Made by a program: the position numbers and the translations under genes
In this document: positions 43,834 through 52,863 of the stretch, in pieces
Position numbering within the stretch: the first letter of the stretch is position 1
Layout: the number at the start of each line of letters is the position of its first letter
The notes under the pieces: model-generated
What the model was told of the DNA's origin: nothing
What the model saw: only the letters and a program-made list of their open reading frames with translations
Databases searched by the model: none
Origin: Mesorhizobium huakuii
Lineage (GTDB): Bacteria > Pseudomonadota > Alphaproteobacteria > Rhizobiales > Rhizobiaceae
Direction: 5' to 3'
Length of the DNA stretch: 64,000 nucleotides
Assembly: GCF_014189455.1 (NCBI RefSeq)
Contig: NZ_CP050296.1
Location: 310,001-374,000 of the forward strand

Positions 43834-45924
43834 ATGCTTTCAAGAAAATTCCTGCGCCGCGCCGCCATAACCGCAGCTTCCTGCGTAGGCCTCTTGGCTC
43901 TTTCCGCCGCCGCACTCTGGGAGCTCGACCGCGCCTTCCCGCCGCCCTTGCCTGCGGAACTCACGGTCTCCACCGAAGTCCAGGACCGCGACGGCCAGCT
44001 GTTGCGCGCCTTCGCCACACCGGACGGTTACTGGCGGCTCGAAACCCGGCTCGACCAGGTCGACAAGCAGTTCGTCGACATGCTGGTCACCTATGAGGAC
44101 AAGCGCTTCTGGGATCATCAGGGCGTCGACGTGCTGGCGCTTGGCCGCGCGGCGGGCCAGCTCGTCACCAGCGGCCACATCGTCTCCGGCGGCTCGACCC
44201 TGTCGATGCAGCTTGCCCGCCTGATCGAGCCGCGCGAAAGCCGCAGCCTCGGCTCCAAGATCAAGCAGATGCTGCGCGCCATCCAGATCGAGCGGCGGCT
44301 GTCGAAGAATGAGATCCTCGAACGCTATCTCACGCTGGCGCCCTATGGCGGCAATCTGGAAGGGGTGCGCGCCGCTTCGCTTGCCTATTTCGGCAAGGAA
44401 CCGAAGCGGCTCACCGTCTCCGAAGCCGCGCTGCTCGTCGCCTTGCCGCAATTGCCGGAAAAGCGCCGACCCGACCGCAACCTCGAAATCGCCCACGCCG
44501 CCCGCGACCGCGTGCTGACCCGCATGGTCTCGTCGGGCCTGATCGGCGAACGCGAGGCCGCACGCGCCGCCCTTGACGATGTGTCGGGCCTGCGCCGCAC
44601 CTTGCCGGCGCTCGCCGCGCACGCCGCCTATGCAATGCTGCCCAGGGCCGTTCCCGGCCAGCCGCTCAAACTGACCATCCGCAAAAGCGTCCAGGAAGGC
44701 CTGGAACAGGTGGCGCGCGATGCTGCCACCAAGCTTGGGCCGCGTCTCTCCGTCGCCATGGTGCTGGCCGACTCGCGCACCGGCGACATTCTGGGCGAAG
44801 TCGGCTCGGCCAATTTCTTCGACGCCAGCCGCTCCGGCTGGATCGACATGACCAAGATCGTGCGTTCGCCCGGCTCAACGCTGAAGCCGTTCATCTATGG
44901 CCTTGCCTTCGAACAGGGACTGGTGGCGCAGGAAACACTGATCGAGGACAGCCCGGTCGATTTCGCCGGCTACCGGCCAAAGAATTTCGACATGGGCTAC
45001 CAGGGCGATGTCTCGATTCGCCAGGCGCTGCAATTGTCGCTCAACGTGCCGGCGATCCGCGTGCTCGACGCGGTCGGCCCGGCGCGGCTGACGGCGCGCT
45101 TCCGCCAGGCCGGCGTCAACCCGATCCTGCCGATCAACGAAGCGCCGGGCCTGGCCATCGGCCTCGGCGGCGTTGGCGTCACGCTGCGCGACCTCGTCCA
45201 GCTCTATACGGGGCTCGCCAATGGCGGCAAAACGCACACGCTGCATGACGGCACCGAGCCGGCGAACGCCGAACGCACCACCGCCACCATCCTCAACGAC
45301 CAGGCGAACTGGCAGATCATCGACATTCTCTCAGGAGTAAAACCGCCGGAAGGCGCCTTGCAGCGCGGGATCGCCTACAAGACCGGCACCTCTTACGGCT
45401 ACCGCGACGCCTGGTCGGTCGGCTTCGACGGCCGCTATGTGCTTGGTGTCTGGGTCGGACGTCCCGACGCCAGCGCCGTGCCGGGTCTTTCCGGTTATGT
45501 CTCGGCCGCCCCGATCCTGTTCGAGGGCTTTGTCCGCTCGGGCCTGGCCACCGTGCCGCTGCCGGGCAAACCGCCCGGCGCCTTCACCCCCAAGCGCGAG
45601 GACCTGCCGGTGACGCTCGCCCGCTTCGGCGCCGGCGCCGATGGCCTGGTGCAGGCGACACCGACCGAACCCGCGCCAACCATCATCTTCCCGCCGGACG
45701 GCGCCCGCGTCGACCTTGCCACCAATTCCGCCGATGCCACGCCGCTGGTGCTGAAACTGCAAGGCGGCCGTGCGCCATTCCGCTGGCTTGCGAACGGCAA
45801 GCCGCTGGTTGGCCTCGACCGCCGCCGCACCGCGACCTGGCAACCGGACGGTGCCGGCTACTCGACGTTGACCGTGATCGACGCGGCCGGGCGCGCGGCC
45901 AGCGTGAAAGTGTTCGTTGAATAG
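43834..45924 (+). CDS. pbpC: Penicillin-binding protein 1C (bifunctional transglycosylase/transpeptidase)
   Basis: A 696-residue class A penicillin-binding protein. The N-terminal membrane anchor is followed by a GT51 transglycosylase domain with EDKRFWDHQGVD and GGSTLSMQLARLIEP. The transpeptidase domain has S348-T-L-K (SPGSTLKPF), SLN and KTGTSYG. A C-terminal BiPBP-type domain ends the protein. GAAGGG before ATG 43834 favours this start; ATG 43819 lies inside a repeat-like stretch. It follows the alpha-2-macroglobulin gene, and its end overlaps the D-Ala-D-Ala dipeptidase gene by eight bases, so three envelope genes appear to form an operon. Confidence 0.95.
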   Translation: MLSRKFLRRAAITAASCVGLLALSAAALWELDRAFPPPLPAELTVSTEVQDRDGQLLRAFATPDGYWRLETRLDQVDKQFVDMLVTYEDKRFWDHQGVDVLALGRAAGQLVTSGHIVSGGSTLSMQLARLIEPRESRSLGSKIKQMLRAIQIERRLSKNEILERYLTLAPYGGNLEGVRAASLAYFGKEPKRLTVSEAALLVALPQLPEKRRPDRNLEIAHAARDRVLTRMVSSGLIGEREAARAALDDVSGLRRTLPALAAHAAYAMLPRAVPGQPLKLTIRKSVQEGLEQVARDAATKLGPRLSVAMVLADSRTGDILGEVGSANFFDASRSGWIDMTKIVRSPGSTLKPFIYGLAFEQGLVAQETLIEDSPVDFAGYRPKNFDMGYQGDVSIRQALQLSLNVPAIRVLDAVGPARLTARFRQAGVNPILPINEAPGLAIGLGGVGVTLRDLVQLYTGLANGGKTHTLHDGTEPANAERTTATILNDQANWQIIDILSGVKPPEGALQRGIAYKTGTSYGYRDAWSVGFDGRYVLGVWVGRPDASAVPGLSGYVSAAPILFEGFVRSGLATVPLPGKPPGAFTPKREDLPVTLARFGAGADGLVQATPTEPAPTIIFPPDGARVDLATNSADATPLVLKLQGGRAPFRWLANGKPLVGLDRRRTATWQPDGAGYSTLTVIDAAGRAASVKVFVE

Positions 45925-46648
45925 AGTGCGCCAGGCGATTCTGCGCGTTGGCTTTTACGCGCTGACGGTTGCCGCTTCCGTCCCGCCAGCACATGCCACC
46001 CCCCTCCCCACCGGCTTCGTCCGCCTCGCCGATATCGCCACGTCGATCCGCCAGGACATGCGCTACGCCGGATCGGGCAATTTCCTGCACCGCAAGGTCA
46101 ACGGCTATGACGCACCGGTCTGCATTCTCACCCTGCAGGCGGCGCAAGCTCTTGCCGGCGTCCAGCAGGCAATCGCCGCAAAAGGCCTGACACTGGTCGT
46201 ATTCGACTGCTACCGCCCTGCCCGCGCCGTCGCCGACATGGGCGAATGGACACGCCAGGGCGGCCCGTCCGATCCGCAATGGTATCCCAGGGTCCGGCGT
46301 GGCGATCTCATCGCCAAGGGTTATGTCGGTGAACTGTCAACCCATTCGCGTGGCTCGACCGTCGACGTCGCGATTGCGCGGGTCGACAGTCCATCCGTCT
46401 CCAAACCCGCTTGCGGCGCCATCGACGCCGATACACTCGACTTCGGCACCGGTTTCGACTGTTTCGACCCGATGAGCGAGACCGCGCACCGCCCGCTCGG
46501 CAGTCAAGCGACAGCAAACCGCAAGCTGCTTGTCGAGGCCATGCTTGCCGGCGGTTTCAAGAACTATGCCCGTGAATGGTGGCATTTCACGCTTGGGCAC
46601 GAGCCCTTTCCAAAACAGCGCTTCGATTTCCCGGTGAGCGCCGAGTAA
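45917..46648 (+). CDS. M15-family D-Ala-D-Ala dipeptidase (VanX/DdpX-like)
   Basis: A 243-residue zinc metallopeptidase with an N-terminal signal (ALTVAASVPPAHA). The zinc ligands are visible in STHSRGSTVDVAI (SxHxxGxxxD pattern) and EWWHFTLG, and the substrate-positioning arginine in FDCYRPARAV. It would cleave D-Ala-D-Ala in the periplasm for cell-wall recycling. The start is TTG 45917, overlapping pbpC by eight bases, or GTG 45926; neither has a strong ribosome site. It is the last gene before the IS630 element, whose left end is only 48 bp away. Confidence 0.9.
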   Translation: MNRVRQAILRVGFYALTVAASVPPAHATPLPTGFVRLADIATSIRQDMRYAGSGNFLHRKVNGYDAPVCILTLQAAQALAGVQQAIAAKGLTLVVFDCYRPARAVADMGEWTRQGGPSDPQWYPRVRRGDLIAKGYVGELSTHSRGSTVDVAIARVDSPSVSKPACGAIDADTLDFGTGFDCFDPMSETAHRPLGSQATANRKLLVEAMLAGGFKNYAREWWHFTLGHEPFPKQRFDFPVSAE

Positions 46649-46696
46649 ATGCCGCACCAAGCCCCCACGACCTTGCCGCGGCACCGCGCATCCCTA

Positions 46697-47745
46697 GAGC
46701 GGGATGAATTTAGGTTGGTACATACCCGGCCTCGGTGAAGTAATTTCTGCATTCGGTTGAAGTGACGGTGCCGAGGATCTGACCGATGGCTTCGCAGACG
46801 GTCTCGACTGTTCGTCTGGCAGCCTTGCGCAGCCAATGCTTGAGCTTGGCGAAGAGCTTCTCGATGGGGTTCAGATCGGGCGAGTATTTGGGCAGCAAGA
46901 ACAACCTGGCGCCGGCCGCGCGGATGGCGCGGCGCACGGCCTTGCCTTTATGTGAGCCGAGATTGTCCATGATGACGATGTCGCCGGGCTTGAGGACTGG
47001 GACGAGAACCTTGTCGACATAGAGCTGAAAACGCTCGCCGTTGATCGGTCCGTCGATGAGCCATGGTGCATCGACGCAGTCATGACGCAGCGCCGCCAGG
47101 AAGGTCATTGTCTTCCAATGGCCGTGCGGCACCTTGGCCTTGATCCTCTCGCCGCGCGGCGCCCATCCCCTGAGCGGTGCCATGTTGGTTTTGGTCCATG
47201 TCTCGTCGATGAACACCAGACGGGAAGGATCGATGCGGTCCTGATACTTTGCCCACTGTGTCCGCCTGCGCGCCACATCCGGGCGATCCTGCTCAGCCGC
47301 GATCAGCGTCTTTTTTGTGACTGAGCTTCTCGGCGTGGACGAACTCCCACACCGAGCGGTAGTCGACCGCAAGGCCGCGCTCGGCCAGCTCGATCACAAG
47401 ACCGCGCAGCGTAAAATCCGTGGCCCGGCAGCGCACCAGAAGCCAGTCCCGATGCTCACCGGCAATCTTCTTCGGCCGGTGCCCACCCATCTTGCCGGGT
47501 GCAAGGCTGCTCGTTTCGCGCAAGCGGCGCACCCACCTGATGACGGTGCTGATACCAACTCCATAGCGCACCGAGGCCTGCCGTCGCGACAGCCCCTCCC
47601 GCTCAACCGACGCAACAACCCGTTCGCGAAGATCCATCGAATAAGGCTTGCCCATCCTTACCAACCTCCTTGCCTAGCAAGAAGGTTGAATCAGATTTGC
47701 CACCCTAGGGGAATCCCTTCGATTCAGCCTCAATTCATCCCGCTC
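46697..47745 (-). mobile_element. IS630-family insertion sequence, 1049 bp
   Basis: The element has terminal inverted repeats starting GAGCGGGATGAATT (14 of 14 identical, 19 of the first 21), and is flanked on each side by TA (46695-46696 and 47746-47747). This fits the Tc1/mariner-like IS630 insertion into TA. It encodes one transposase on the minus strand, interrupted by a shift at an A6 run. Both ends look intact, so the element is recent. It lies between the dipeptidase gene and the first sulfate-binding protein gene. Confidence 0.92.
46710..47655 (-). CDS. IS630-family transposase, split by a one-base frame change
   Basis: A DDE transposase read from ATG 47655 (AGGAGG nine bases upstream) as MGKPYSMDLRERVVASVEREG, with helix-turn-helix ASVRYGVGISTVIRWVRRLRE. 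The frame changes at six A on the coding strand (plus T6, 47311-47316) after FVHAEKLSHKK. The second part continues TLIAAEQDRPDVARRR and has the catalytic residues in FIDETW, DNLGSHKG and PDLNPIE. Loss of one A joins them. The shift direction is +1, so it is not a standard -1 slippery site; it could be polymerase slippage, a mutation or a sequence error. The gene ends 13 bp inside the left repeat. Confidence 0.88.
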
Positions 47746-47908
47746 TAGATAGGGCATCGAATCCGCGCATCGCGCCGGCGAGGAAAATATTTCCCGATGC
47801 GGCGGAAGATCGTCCAAGATTTTCTTCAGGAGGGCAAAAAAGGCAACATTCGATGCATCTAATTTCTATCAATTCGCTAGATTTGGCGCGGGTTCAACGG
47901 AGGCAGAA

Positions 47909-48936
47909 ATGACCAAACCTCATTTCAGGAAACTGCTCGGCGCACTGGTCGCCACATCTGTCCAGTTCGGCACGCTCGGTTTCGCGTTCGCCGACACCAC
48001 CATACTCAACGTGTCCTACGATCCGACGCGTGAGCTCTACAAGGCCTATGACGAGGCTTTCGCCGCGCACTGGAAGGCCGAGACCGGCGAGACGGTGACC
48101 ATCCAGCAGTCGCATGGCGGATCGGGCGCCCAGGCCCGCGCCGTAATCGACGGCCTCGACGCCGATGTGGTAACGCTGGCGCTCGAGGGCGACATCAACG
48201 CCATCGTCTCGAAGTCGAAGAAGATCAATCCCGACTGGCGCAAGAAATTCGAAAACAATTCAGCGCCTTACACCTCGACCATCATCTTCCTGGTGCGCAA
48301 GGGCAACCCCAAGGGCATCCACGACTGGAACGACCTGATCAAGGACGGCACCCAGGTGATCACGCCCAACCCGAAGACCTCCGGCGGCGCCCGCTGGAAC
48401 TATCTCGCGGCCTGGGCCTATGCCAACGCCAACGATGGTGGCGACGAGGCCAAGACCAAGGAATTTGTCGGCAAGCTCTACGCCAATGCTCCGGTTCTCG
48501 ACACCGGCGCGCGCGGCTCGACCGTCACCTTCGCGCAAAGGGAATCGGCGACGTGCTGATCGGCTGGGAAAACGACGCCTATCTGGCACTCAACGAATTC
48601 GGCGCCGATAATTTCGAGATCGTCTATCCGCCGACATCGATCCTGGCCGAGCCGCCGGTGGCGGTCGTCGACGCCAATGTCGATGCCAAGGGAACACGCA
48701 AGGTGGCCGAAGCCTATCTCGGCTGGCTCTATTCCAAGGAAGGCCAGACGATTATCGCCAAGAACCACTATCGTCCGGCCAAGCCTGAACTCGTGGCCCC
48801 GGCCGATCTGCCCAAGACCCCCGATATCAAGCTGATCTCCATCGACGACCCGCTTTTCGGCGGCTGGAAGAAGGCACAGCCTTATCATTTCGGCGACGGT
48901 GGTATATTCGACCAGATCTATAAGCCGGCCCAGTGA
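47909..48936 (+). pseudogene. sbp: Sulfate ABC transporter substrate-binding protein, frameshifted
   Basis: A periplasmic sulfate/thiosulfate-binding protein. The signal peptide ([21 protein letters not shown]) is followed by [45 protein letters not shown] and [20 protein letters not shown]. Near residue 211 the frame breaks in [17 protein letters not shown], where a run of G is one base short (GGG, 48540-48542). Restoring one base gives about 342 residues, normal for the family, ending KPAQ. GGAGG lies before ATG 47909. It heads the cysTWA operon, and a second intact binding protein is encoded at 52864, so loss here may be tolerated if real. Confidence 0.9.
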
Positions 48937-48948
48937 GGTTCGGTAACC

Positions 48949-48978
48949 CTGAAGAAGCCCGCGAATGGGCTTCTTCAG
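48949..48978 (+). terminator. Hairpin after the first sulfate-binding protein gene
   Basis: A perfect 12-bp stem ctgaagaagccc / gggcttcttcag with a 6-base loop lies 12 bp past the stop codon and 39 bp before cysT. It is likely a partial terminator or transcript stabiliser inside the operon. No T tract follows. Confidence 0.65.
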
Positions 48979-49017
48979 CCAAGTCTGGTTGAGTAAGAAG
49001 GGACGATCCAGAACTCC

Positions 49018-49869
49018 ATGACCACAGCACCCGCGCAGGCGGGGTGGCGATTCAGACAGCCGAGTGTCATTCCGGGTTTCGGATTGACGCTCGGCTTCTC
49101 GCTTGCCTACCTCACCCTCATTATCCTCATTCCGCTGTCCGGGCTGGTCTGGCGCTCGGCGTCTCTCGGCTGGGCTGAATTCTGGGCGATCGCCAGCGAC
49201 CGCCGCACCCTCAATGCGCTGGAAATCAGCTTCGGCACCGCCTTCCTCGCGGCGGCCTTCAATGTCGTCTTCGGCACGCTGGTCGCCTGGGTGCTGGTGC
49301 GCTACCGCTTTCCCGGCCGCCGCATTGTCGATGCCATGGTCGACCTGCCCTTCGCCCTGCCGACCGCGGTGGCCGGCATTGCGCTCACCACGCTCTATGC
49401 GCCGAACGGCTGGATCGGCAAGTTGCTGATGCCGCTCGGCATCAAGGTCGCCTACACGCCGCTCGGCATCGTCGTGGCGCTCGTCTTCATCGGCCTGCCC
49501 TTCGTCGTGCGCACCGTGCAGCCGATCATGGAGGAGATCGACAAGGAGGTGGAGGAAGCGGCCGCCACGCTTGGCGCCAGCCGCTTCCAGATCGTCACCC
49601 GCGTGCTGTTCCCGGGCCTGGCGCCGGCCATCATCACCGGCTTTTCGCTGGCCTTTGCGCGCGGCGTCGGTGAATACGGCTCGGTCATCTTCATCGCCGG
49701 CAATCTGCCCTACAAATCCGAGATCGCGCCGCTTTTGATCGTCATCCGGCTGGAGGAATACAACTATCCGGCGGCGACCGCGATCGCGGCGATCATGCTG
49801 GCGCTGTCGTTCGTCATGCTTCTGGTCGTCAATCTCGTGCAGACATGGAGCCGCAAGCGCTATGGCTGA
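49018..49869 (+). CDS. cysT: Sulfate ABC transporter permease CysT
   Basis: A 283-residue inner-membrane permease with about six membrane segments ([23 protein letters not shown] first). The ATPase-contact motif is [49 protein letters not shown], typical of CysT/CysU. With CysW it forms the sulfate/thiosulfate channel. Its stop overlaps the cysW start by eight bases, so the two are co-translated. A 39-bp spacer and a hairpin separate it from the binding-protein gene. Confidence 0.94.
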   Translation: MTTAPAQAGWRFRQPSVIPGFGLTLGFSLAYLTLIILIPLSGLVWRSASLGWAEFWAIASDRRTLNALEISFGTAFLAAAFNVVFGTLVAWVLVRYRFPGRRIVDAMVDLPFALPTAVAGIALTTLYAPNGWIGKLLMPLGIKVAYTPLGIVVALVFIGLPFVVRTVQPIMEEIDKEVEEAAATLGASRFQIVTRVLFPGLAPAIITGFSLAFARGVGEYGSVIFIAGNLPYKSEIAPLLIVIRLEEYNYPAATAIAAIMLALSFVMLLVVNLVQTWSRKRYG

Positions 49870-50746
49870 TCCCGAAATCAAATCCTACGAACCCTACCAT
49901 GAGAGCCGCTCGGCGGCGGTGACCGAGAGCCGTCCCGCACAGGCCGTGTTGATGGCCATTGCTTTCGTCTTCCTCGGCGTCTTCCTGCTTTTGCCGCTGA
50001 TCATCGTCTTCCACGAGGCGCTGGCGAAAGGCGTCGGTGCCTATACGCAAGCGCTGGGCGAGCCGGACGCACGTTCGGCCATCCACCTGACACTGCTTGT
50101 CGCCGCGATCTCGGTGCCGCTCAATGTCATCTTCGGCATCTCCGCCGCCTGGGCGATCGCCAAGTTCGAATTCAAGGGCAAGGCGTTCCTGACCACGCTG
50201 ATCGACCTGCCCTTCTCGGTTTCGCCGGTCATTTCAGGCCTGGTCTATGTACTGCTGTTCGGCGCACAAGGGTTGCTCGGCGAGTGGCTGAAGGGACATG
50301 GCATCCAGATCCTGTTCGCGGTGCCGGGCATTGTGCTCGCCACCGTCTTCGTCACCTTCCCCTTCGTCGCCCGCGAACTGATCCCGCTGATGCAGGAACA
50401 GGGCAATGGCGATGAGGAGGCAGCGCTTTCGCTCGGCGCCAATGGCTGGCAGACCTTCTGGTATGTGACGCTGCCCAACGTCAAATGGGGTCTGCTCTAC
50501 GGCGTGCTCCTGTGCAACGCGCGCGCCATGGGCGAATTCGGCGCGGTTTCGGTGGTGTCGGGCCATATACGCGGCCTGACCAACACCATGCCGCTGCATG
50601 TCGAAATCCTCTACAATGAGTACAACGCCGTCGGCGCTTTTGCCGTCGCTTCCTTGCTTGCCGGGCTGGCGCTGGTCACGCTGGTCTTGAAAACACTGCT
50701 CGAGATGCGCTACGGCGCCGAGCTTGCCGCGACGCGCGGACATTGA
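49862..50746 (+). CDS. cysW: Sulfate ABC transporter permease CysW
   Basis: A 294-residue inner-membrane permease, partner of CysT. Its long cytoplasmic N-terminus is followed by [23 protein letters not shown]. The transport motif is [57 protein letters not shown], diagnostic of CysW. It overlaps cysT by eight bases and is followed 13 bp later by cysA. The C-terminus is hydrophobic ([20 protein letters not shown]). Confidence 0.94.
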   Translation: MADPEIKSYEPYHESRSAAVTESRPAQAVLMAIAFVFLGVFLLLPLIIVFHEALAKGVGAYTQALGEPDARSAIHLTLLVAAISVPLNVIFGISAAWAIAKFEFKGKAFLTTLIDLPFSVSPVISGLVYVLLFGAQGLLGEWLKGHGIQILFAVPGIVLATVFVTFPFVARELIPLMQEQGNGDEEAALSLGANGWQTFWYVTLPNVKWGLLYGVLLCNARAMGEFGAVSVVSGHIRGLTNTMPLHVEILYNEYNAVGAFAVASLLAGLALVTLVLKTLLEMRYGAELAATRGH

Positions 50747-50759
50747 CAGAGGGATTTGT

Positions 50760-51812
50760 ATGGAAGTTCGCGTTGCCAACGTGCGCAAAGAGTTCGAGCG
50801 GTTTCCGGCGCTCCATGACGTGTCGCTCGACATCAAGTCGGGCGAACTGATCGCCCTGCTAGGGCCGTCCGGCTCCGGCAAAACGACGCTGCTCAGGCTG
50901 ATCGCCGGGCTGGAGCGGCCGACGCGGGGAAAAATCTTCTTCGGCGACGAGGACGCTTCGCAGAAGTCGATCCAGGAGCGCAATGTCGGCTTCGTCTTCC
51001 AGCATTACGCGCTGTTCCGGCACATGACGGTGGCCGACAATATCGGCTTCGGCCTGAAAGTCCGGCACGGGTCCTCGCGGCCGCCGGCGGCAGAAATCCG
51101 CCGCCGCGCCTCCGAGCTTCTCGATCTCGTCCAGCTTTCGGGGCTGGAGAAACGCTATCCTGCACAGCTCTCCGGTGGCCAGCGCCAGCGTGTCGCGCTC
51201 GCCCGCGCCATGGCCATCGAACCCAAGGTGCTTTTGCTCGACGAGCCATTCGGCGCGCTCGATGCGCAGGTGCGCCGCGAATTGCGCCGCTGGCTGCGCG
51301 AGATCCATGACCGCACCGGGCACACCACCGTCTTCGTCACCCATGACCAGGAAGAAGCGCTGGAGCTTGCCGACCGCGTCGTGGTGATGAGCCAGGGCCG
51401 CATCGAGCAGGTTGGCACCGCGGACGACATTTACGACACGCCGAACTCGCCGTTCGTCTATGGCTTCATCGGCGAATCGAGCTCGCTTCCGGTCAAGGTC
51501 GAGAATGGCGAGATCTGGCTCGCCGATCGCCCGATCGGGCTGTCGGCGCCGCACGCACCCGAGGGCGACGCGACGCTCTACTTCCGCCCGCACGATGTCG
51601 AACTGCTCGACGGCTGCAGCGGCTGCATCGCCGGCACGGTCGCCGCCAGCCGCCGCGTCGCCGGAACACGGCGCGTCGAACTCGAGATCGGCGGCGAGCG
51701 CCAGCGGGTCGAGATCGAACTGCCGGTGGATCACCCCGCGGCGCAGAAAAGCCGGGTGGCGTTCCGCCCGGGGCGTTGGAAGCTGTTTCCGGCGGCGCAA
51801 GACCACGGGTGA
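50760..51812 (+). CDS. cysA: Sulfate ABC transporter ATP-binding protein CysA
   Basis: A 350-residue ATPase. Walker A (GPSGSGKT near residue 36), the signature LSGGQRQR, Walker B VLLLDEPFGALD and the switch histidine VTHDQEEA are present. A C-terminal regulatory region (residues about 235-350) has ATLYFRPHDVELLDG, the TOBE-like segment of CysA. ATG 50760 is preceded by AGAGGGA; the frame can be extended 12 codons upstream into cysW without support. Its end faces a convergent toxin gene after 42 bp. Confidence 0.94.
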   Translation: MEVRVANVRKEFERFPALHDVSLDIKSGELIALLGPSGSGKTTLLRLIAGLERPTRGKIFFGDEDASQKSIQERNVGFVFQHYALFRHMTVADNIGFGLKVRHGSSRPPAAEIRRRASELLDLVQLSGLEKRYPAQLSGGQRQRVALARAMAIEPKVLLLDEPFGALDAQVRRELRRWLREIHDRTGHTTVFVTHDQEEALELADRVVVMSQGRIEQVGTADDIYDTPNSPFVYGFIGESSSLPVKVENGEIWLADRPIGLSAPHAPEGDATLYFRPHDVELLDGCSGCIAGTVAASRRVAGTRRVELEIGGERQRVEIELPVDHPAAQKSRVAFRPGRWKLFPAAQDHG

Positions 51813-51854
51813 TCTTGGTGTGCCAAAAGGACATCTCGGTCCGATAGCAGTGAC

Positions 51855-52352
51855 CTACCCTTTCACCAGCCCTTTCAACGACAGCACCAAGGTCATCGGA
51901 TTTTTCGGCGAAGCCGCAAAGCCGTAGTGCTCATAAAAGGCTTTCGCCTCGTCCGATATGGCATGAACAAAAATGCCGCGAATCCCGAGGATCATCGCGG
52001 CATTGCCAGCGCGCAGGACGGCGTCTTGCAGCAGCGCTGCACCCAGCCCCTTCCCTTGCCAGCCCGCGTCCACGGCAAGACGCCCGAGCACAACCATTGG
52101 GATGGGATCCGGCATGTTGCGGCGGATGGAGCCAGGCGCCTCCGCAAGATCAAGCCCACCTGAAGACAGGCAGTAATAGCCGACAACGCGCGGGCCTTCC
52201 GCCACCACGTAGGTCCGCGACGCGCCACCGACCTGGTTGGCCCGTGCCCTGCGGCGAAGCCATTGGTCGAGGCTTTCCGTACCGCTTTGGAAAAGTTCGA
52301 GATCGTGGTTTTCGGCCAGGGGCGTGGGCGCCGAAAGCATCAGTCCTGCCAT
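51855..52352 (-). CDS. GNAT-family toxin of a TacT-like toxin-antitoxin pair
   Basis: A 165-residue GNAT acetyltransferase resembling TacT/AtaT toxins, which acetylate aminoacyl-tRNA and stop translation. The sequence begins with PLAENHDLELFQSGTESLDQWLRRRARANQ, a stretch typical of this group. The acetyl-CoA loop is WQGKGLGAALL, and the C-terminal FYEHYGF supplies the usual tyrosine. Its start overlaps the end of the DUF1778 antitoxin gene by 13 bases, as in known pairs. The module sits between cysA and the second sulfate-binding protein gene, suggesting insertion into a transport locus. Confidence 0.9.
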   Translation of the reverse strand: MAGLMLSAPTPLAENHDLELFQSGTESLDQWLRRRARANQVGGASRTYVVAEGPRVVGYYCLSSGGLDLAEAPGSIRRNMPDPIPMVVLGRLAVDAGWQGKGLGAALLQDAVLRAGNAAMILGIRGIFVHAISDEAKAFYEHYGFAASPKNPMTLVLSLKGLVKG

Positions 52353-52621
52353 GGCTTGGGCGCGTTCATAAGGCGCGCAAAACCTTCCCCGCTTGGCGGT
52401 TCATCAAGGATGTCGAGATAATGCCGGTAACTCTCGGGATCCACCTTGATCAGGGTTTGGTCGAGCAGCGTGTCCTCGGCTGCACGGTAGGCGGCATCGA
52501 TCATGAAGTCGGAACGGGTTTTCCCGCGTAATTTCGCGGCACGGTCAATCAGTATGCGTATATCCTCTCGGATGCGCAGATTGACAGGCTTGGCATGGGT
52601 CTCAGGGACGGCCTTTGTCAT
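52340..52621 (-). CDS. DUF1778 antitoxin (TacA-like, ribbon-helix-helix)
   Basis: A 93-residue antitoxin. The N-terminal ribbon-helix-helix (KPVNLRIREDIRILIDRAAKLRGKTRSDFMIDAAYRAAED, residues about 11-50) binds DNA, and the C-terminal tail (LDEPPSGEGFARLMNAPKPW) matches the region that neutralises the GNAT toxin in this family. ATG 52621 is chosen because the homologous domain begins there; the frame is open further upstream through a palindromic promoter element. It precedes the toxin with a 13-base overlap. Autoregulation through that palindrome is likely. Confidence 0.9.
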   Translation of the reverse strand: MTKAVPETHAKPVNLRIREDIRILIDRAAKLRGKTRSDFMIDAAYRAAEDTLLDQTLIKVDPESYRHYLDILDEPPSGEGFARLMNAPKPWQD

Positions 52622-52654
52622 GGAAGACTCCTTTCCAACACCATAGCACTCCGC

Positions 52655-52669
52655 ATACACAATGTGTAT
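52655..52669. promoter_or_regulatory. Palindrome ATACACA-A-TGTGTAT, likely antitoxin operator
   Basis: A perfect 7-bp inverted repeat around one central base lies 34 bp before the antitoxin start. Ribbon-helix-helix antitoxins of GNAT pairs repress their own promoters through short palindromes, so this is the best operator candidate. Binding is inferred. Confidence 0.65.
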
Positions 52670-52863
52670 CTCCTTTGCCAAGGAGGGACTGAAGGGGTCG
52701 GCGAGACAGAGTGACTCCAGTTGAAAGAAAATCCTACGATCCGCCTGTTCGAGCAACGGTTTTTCTAGCAAGGAGCGCCAAGCTCTCGACCCCATACCTC
52801 GTCGCGCACCACACGCCACGGCTATGGTCTGGGCATAAACGCATTGCATCCGGAGCCTTTTTC

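Noticed and set aside
47311..47316. Standard -1 programmed frameshift signal in the IS630 transposase
   Set aside because: Joining the two parts needs a +1 change, so the A AAA AAG type -1 site does not fit the frames.
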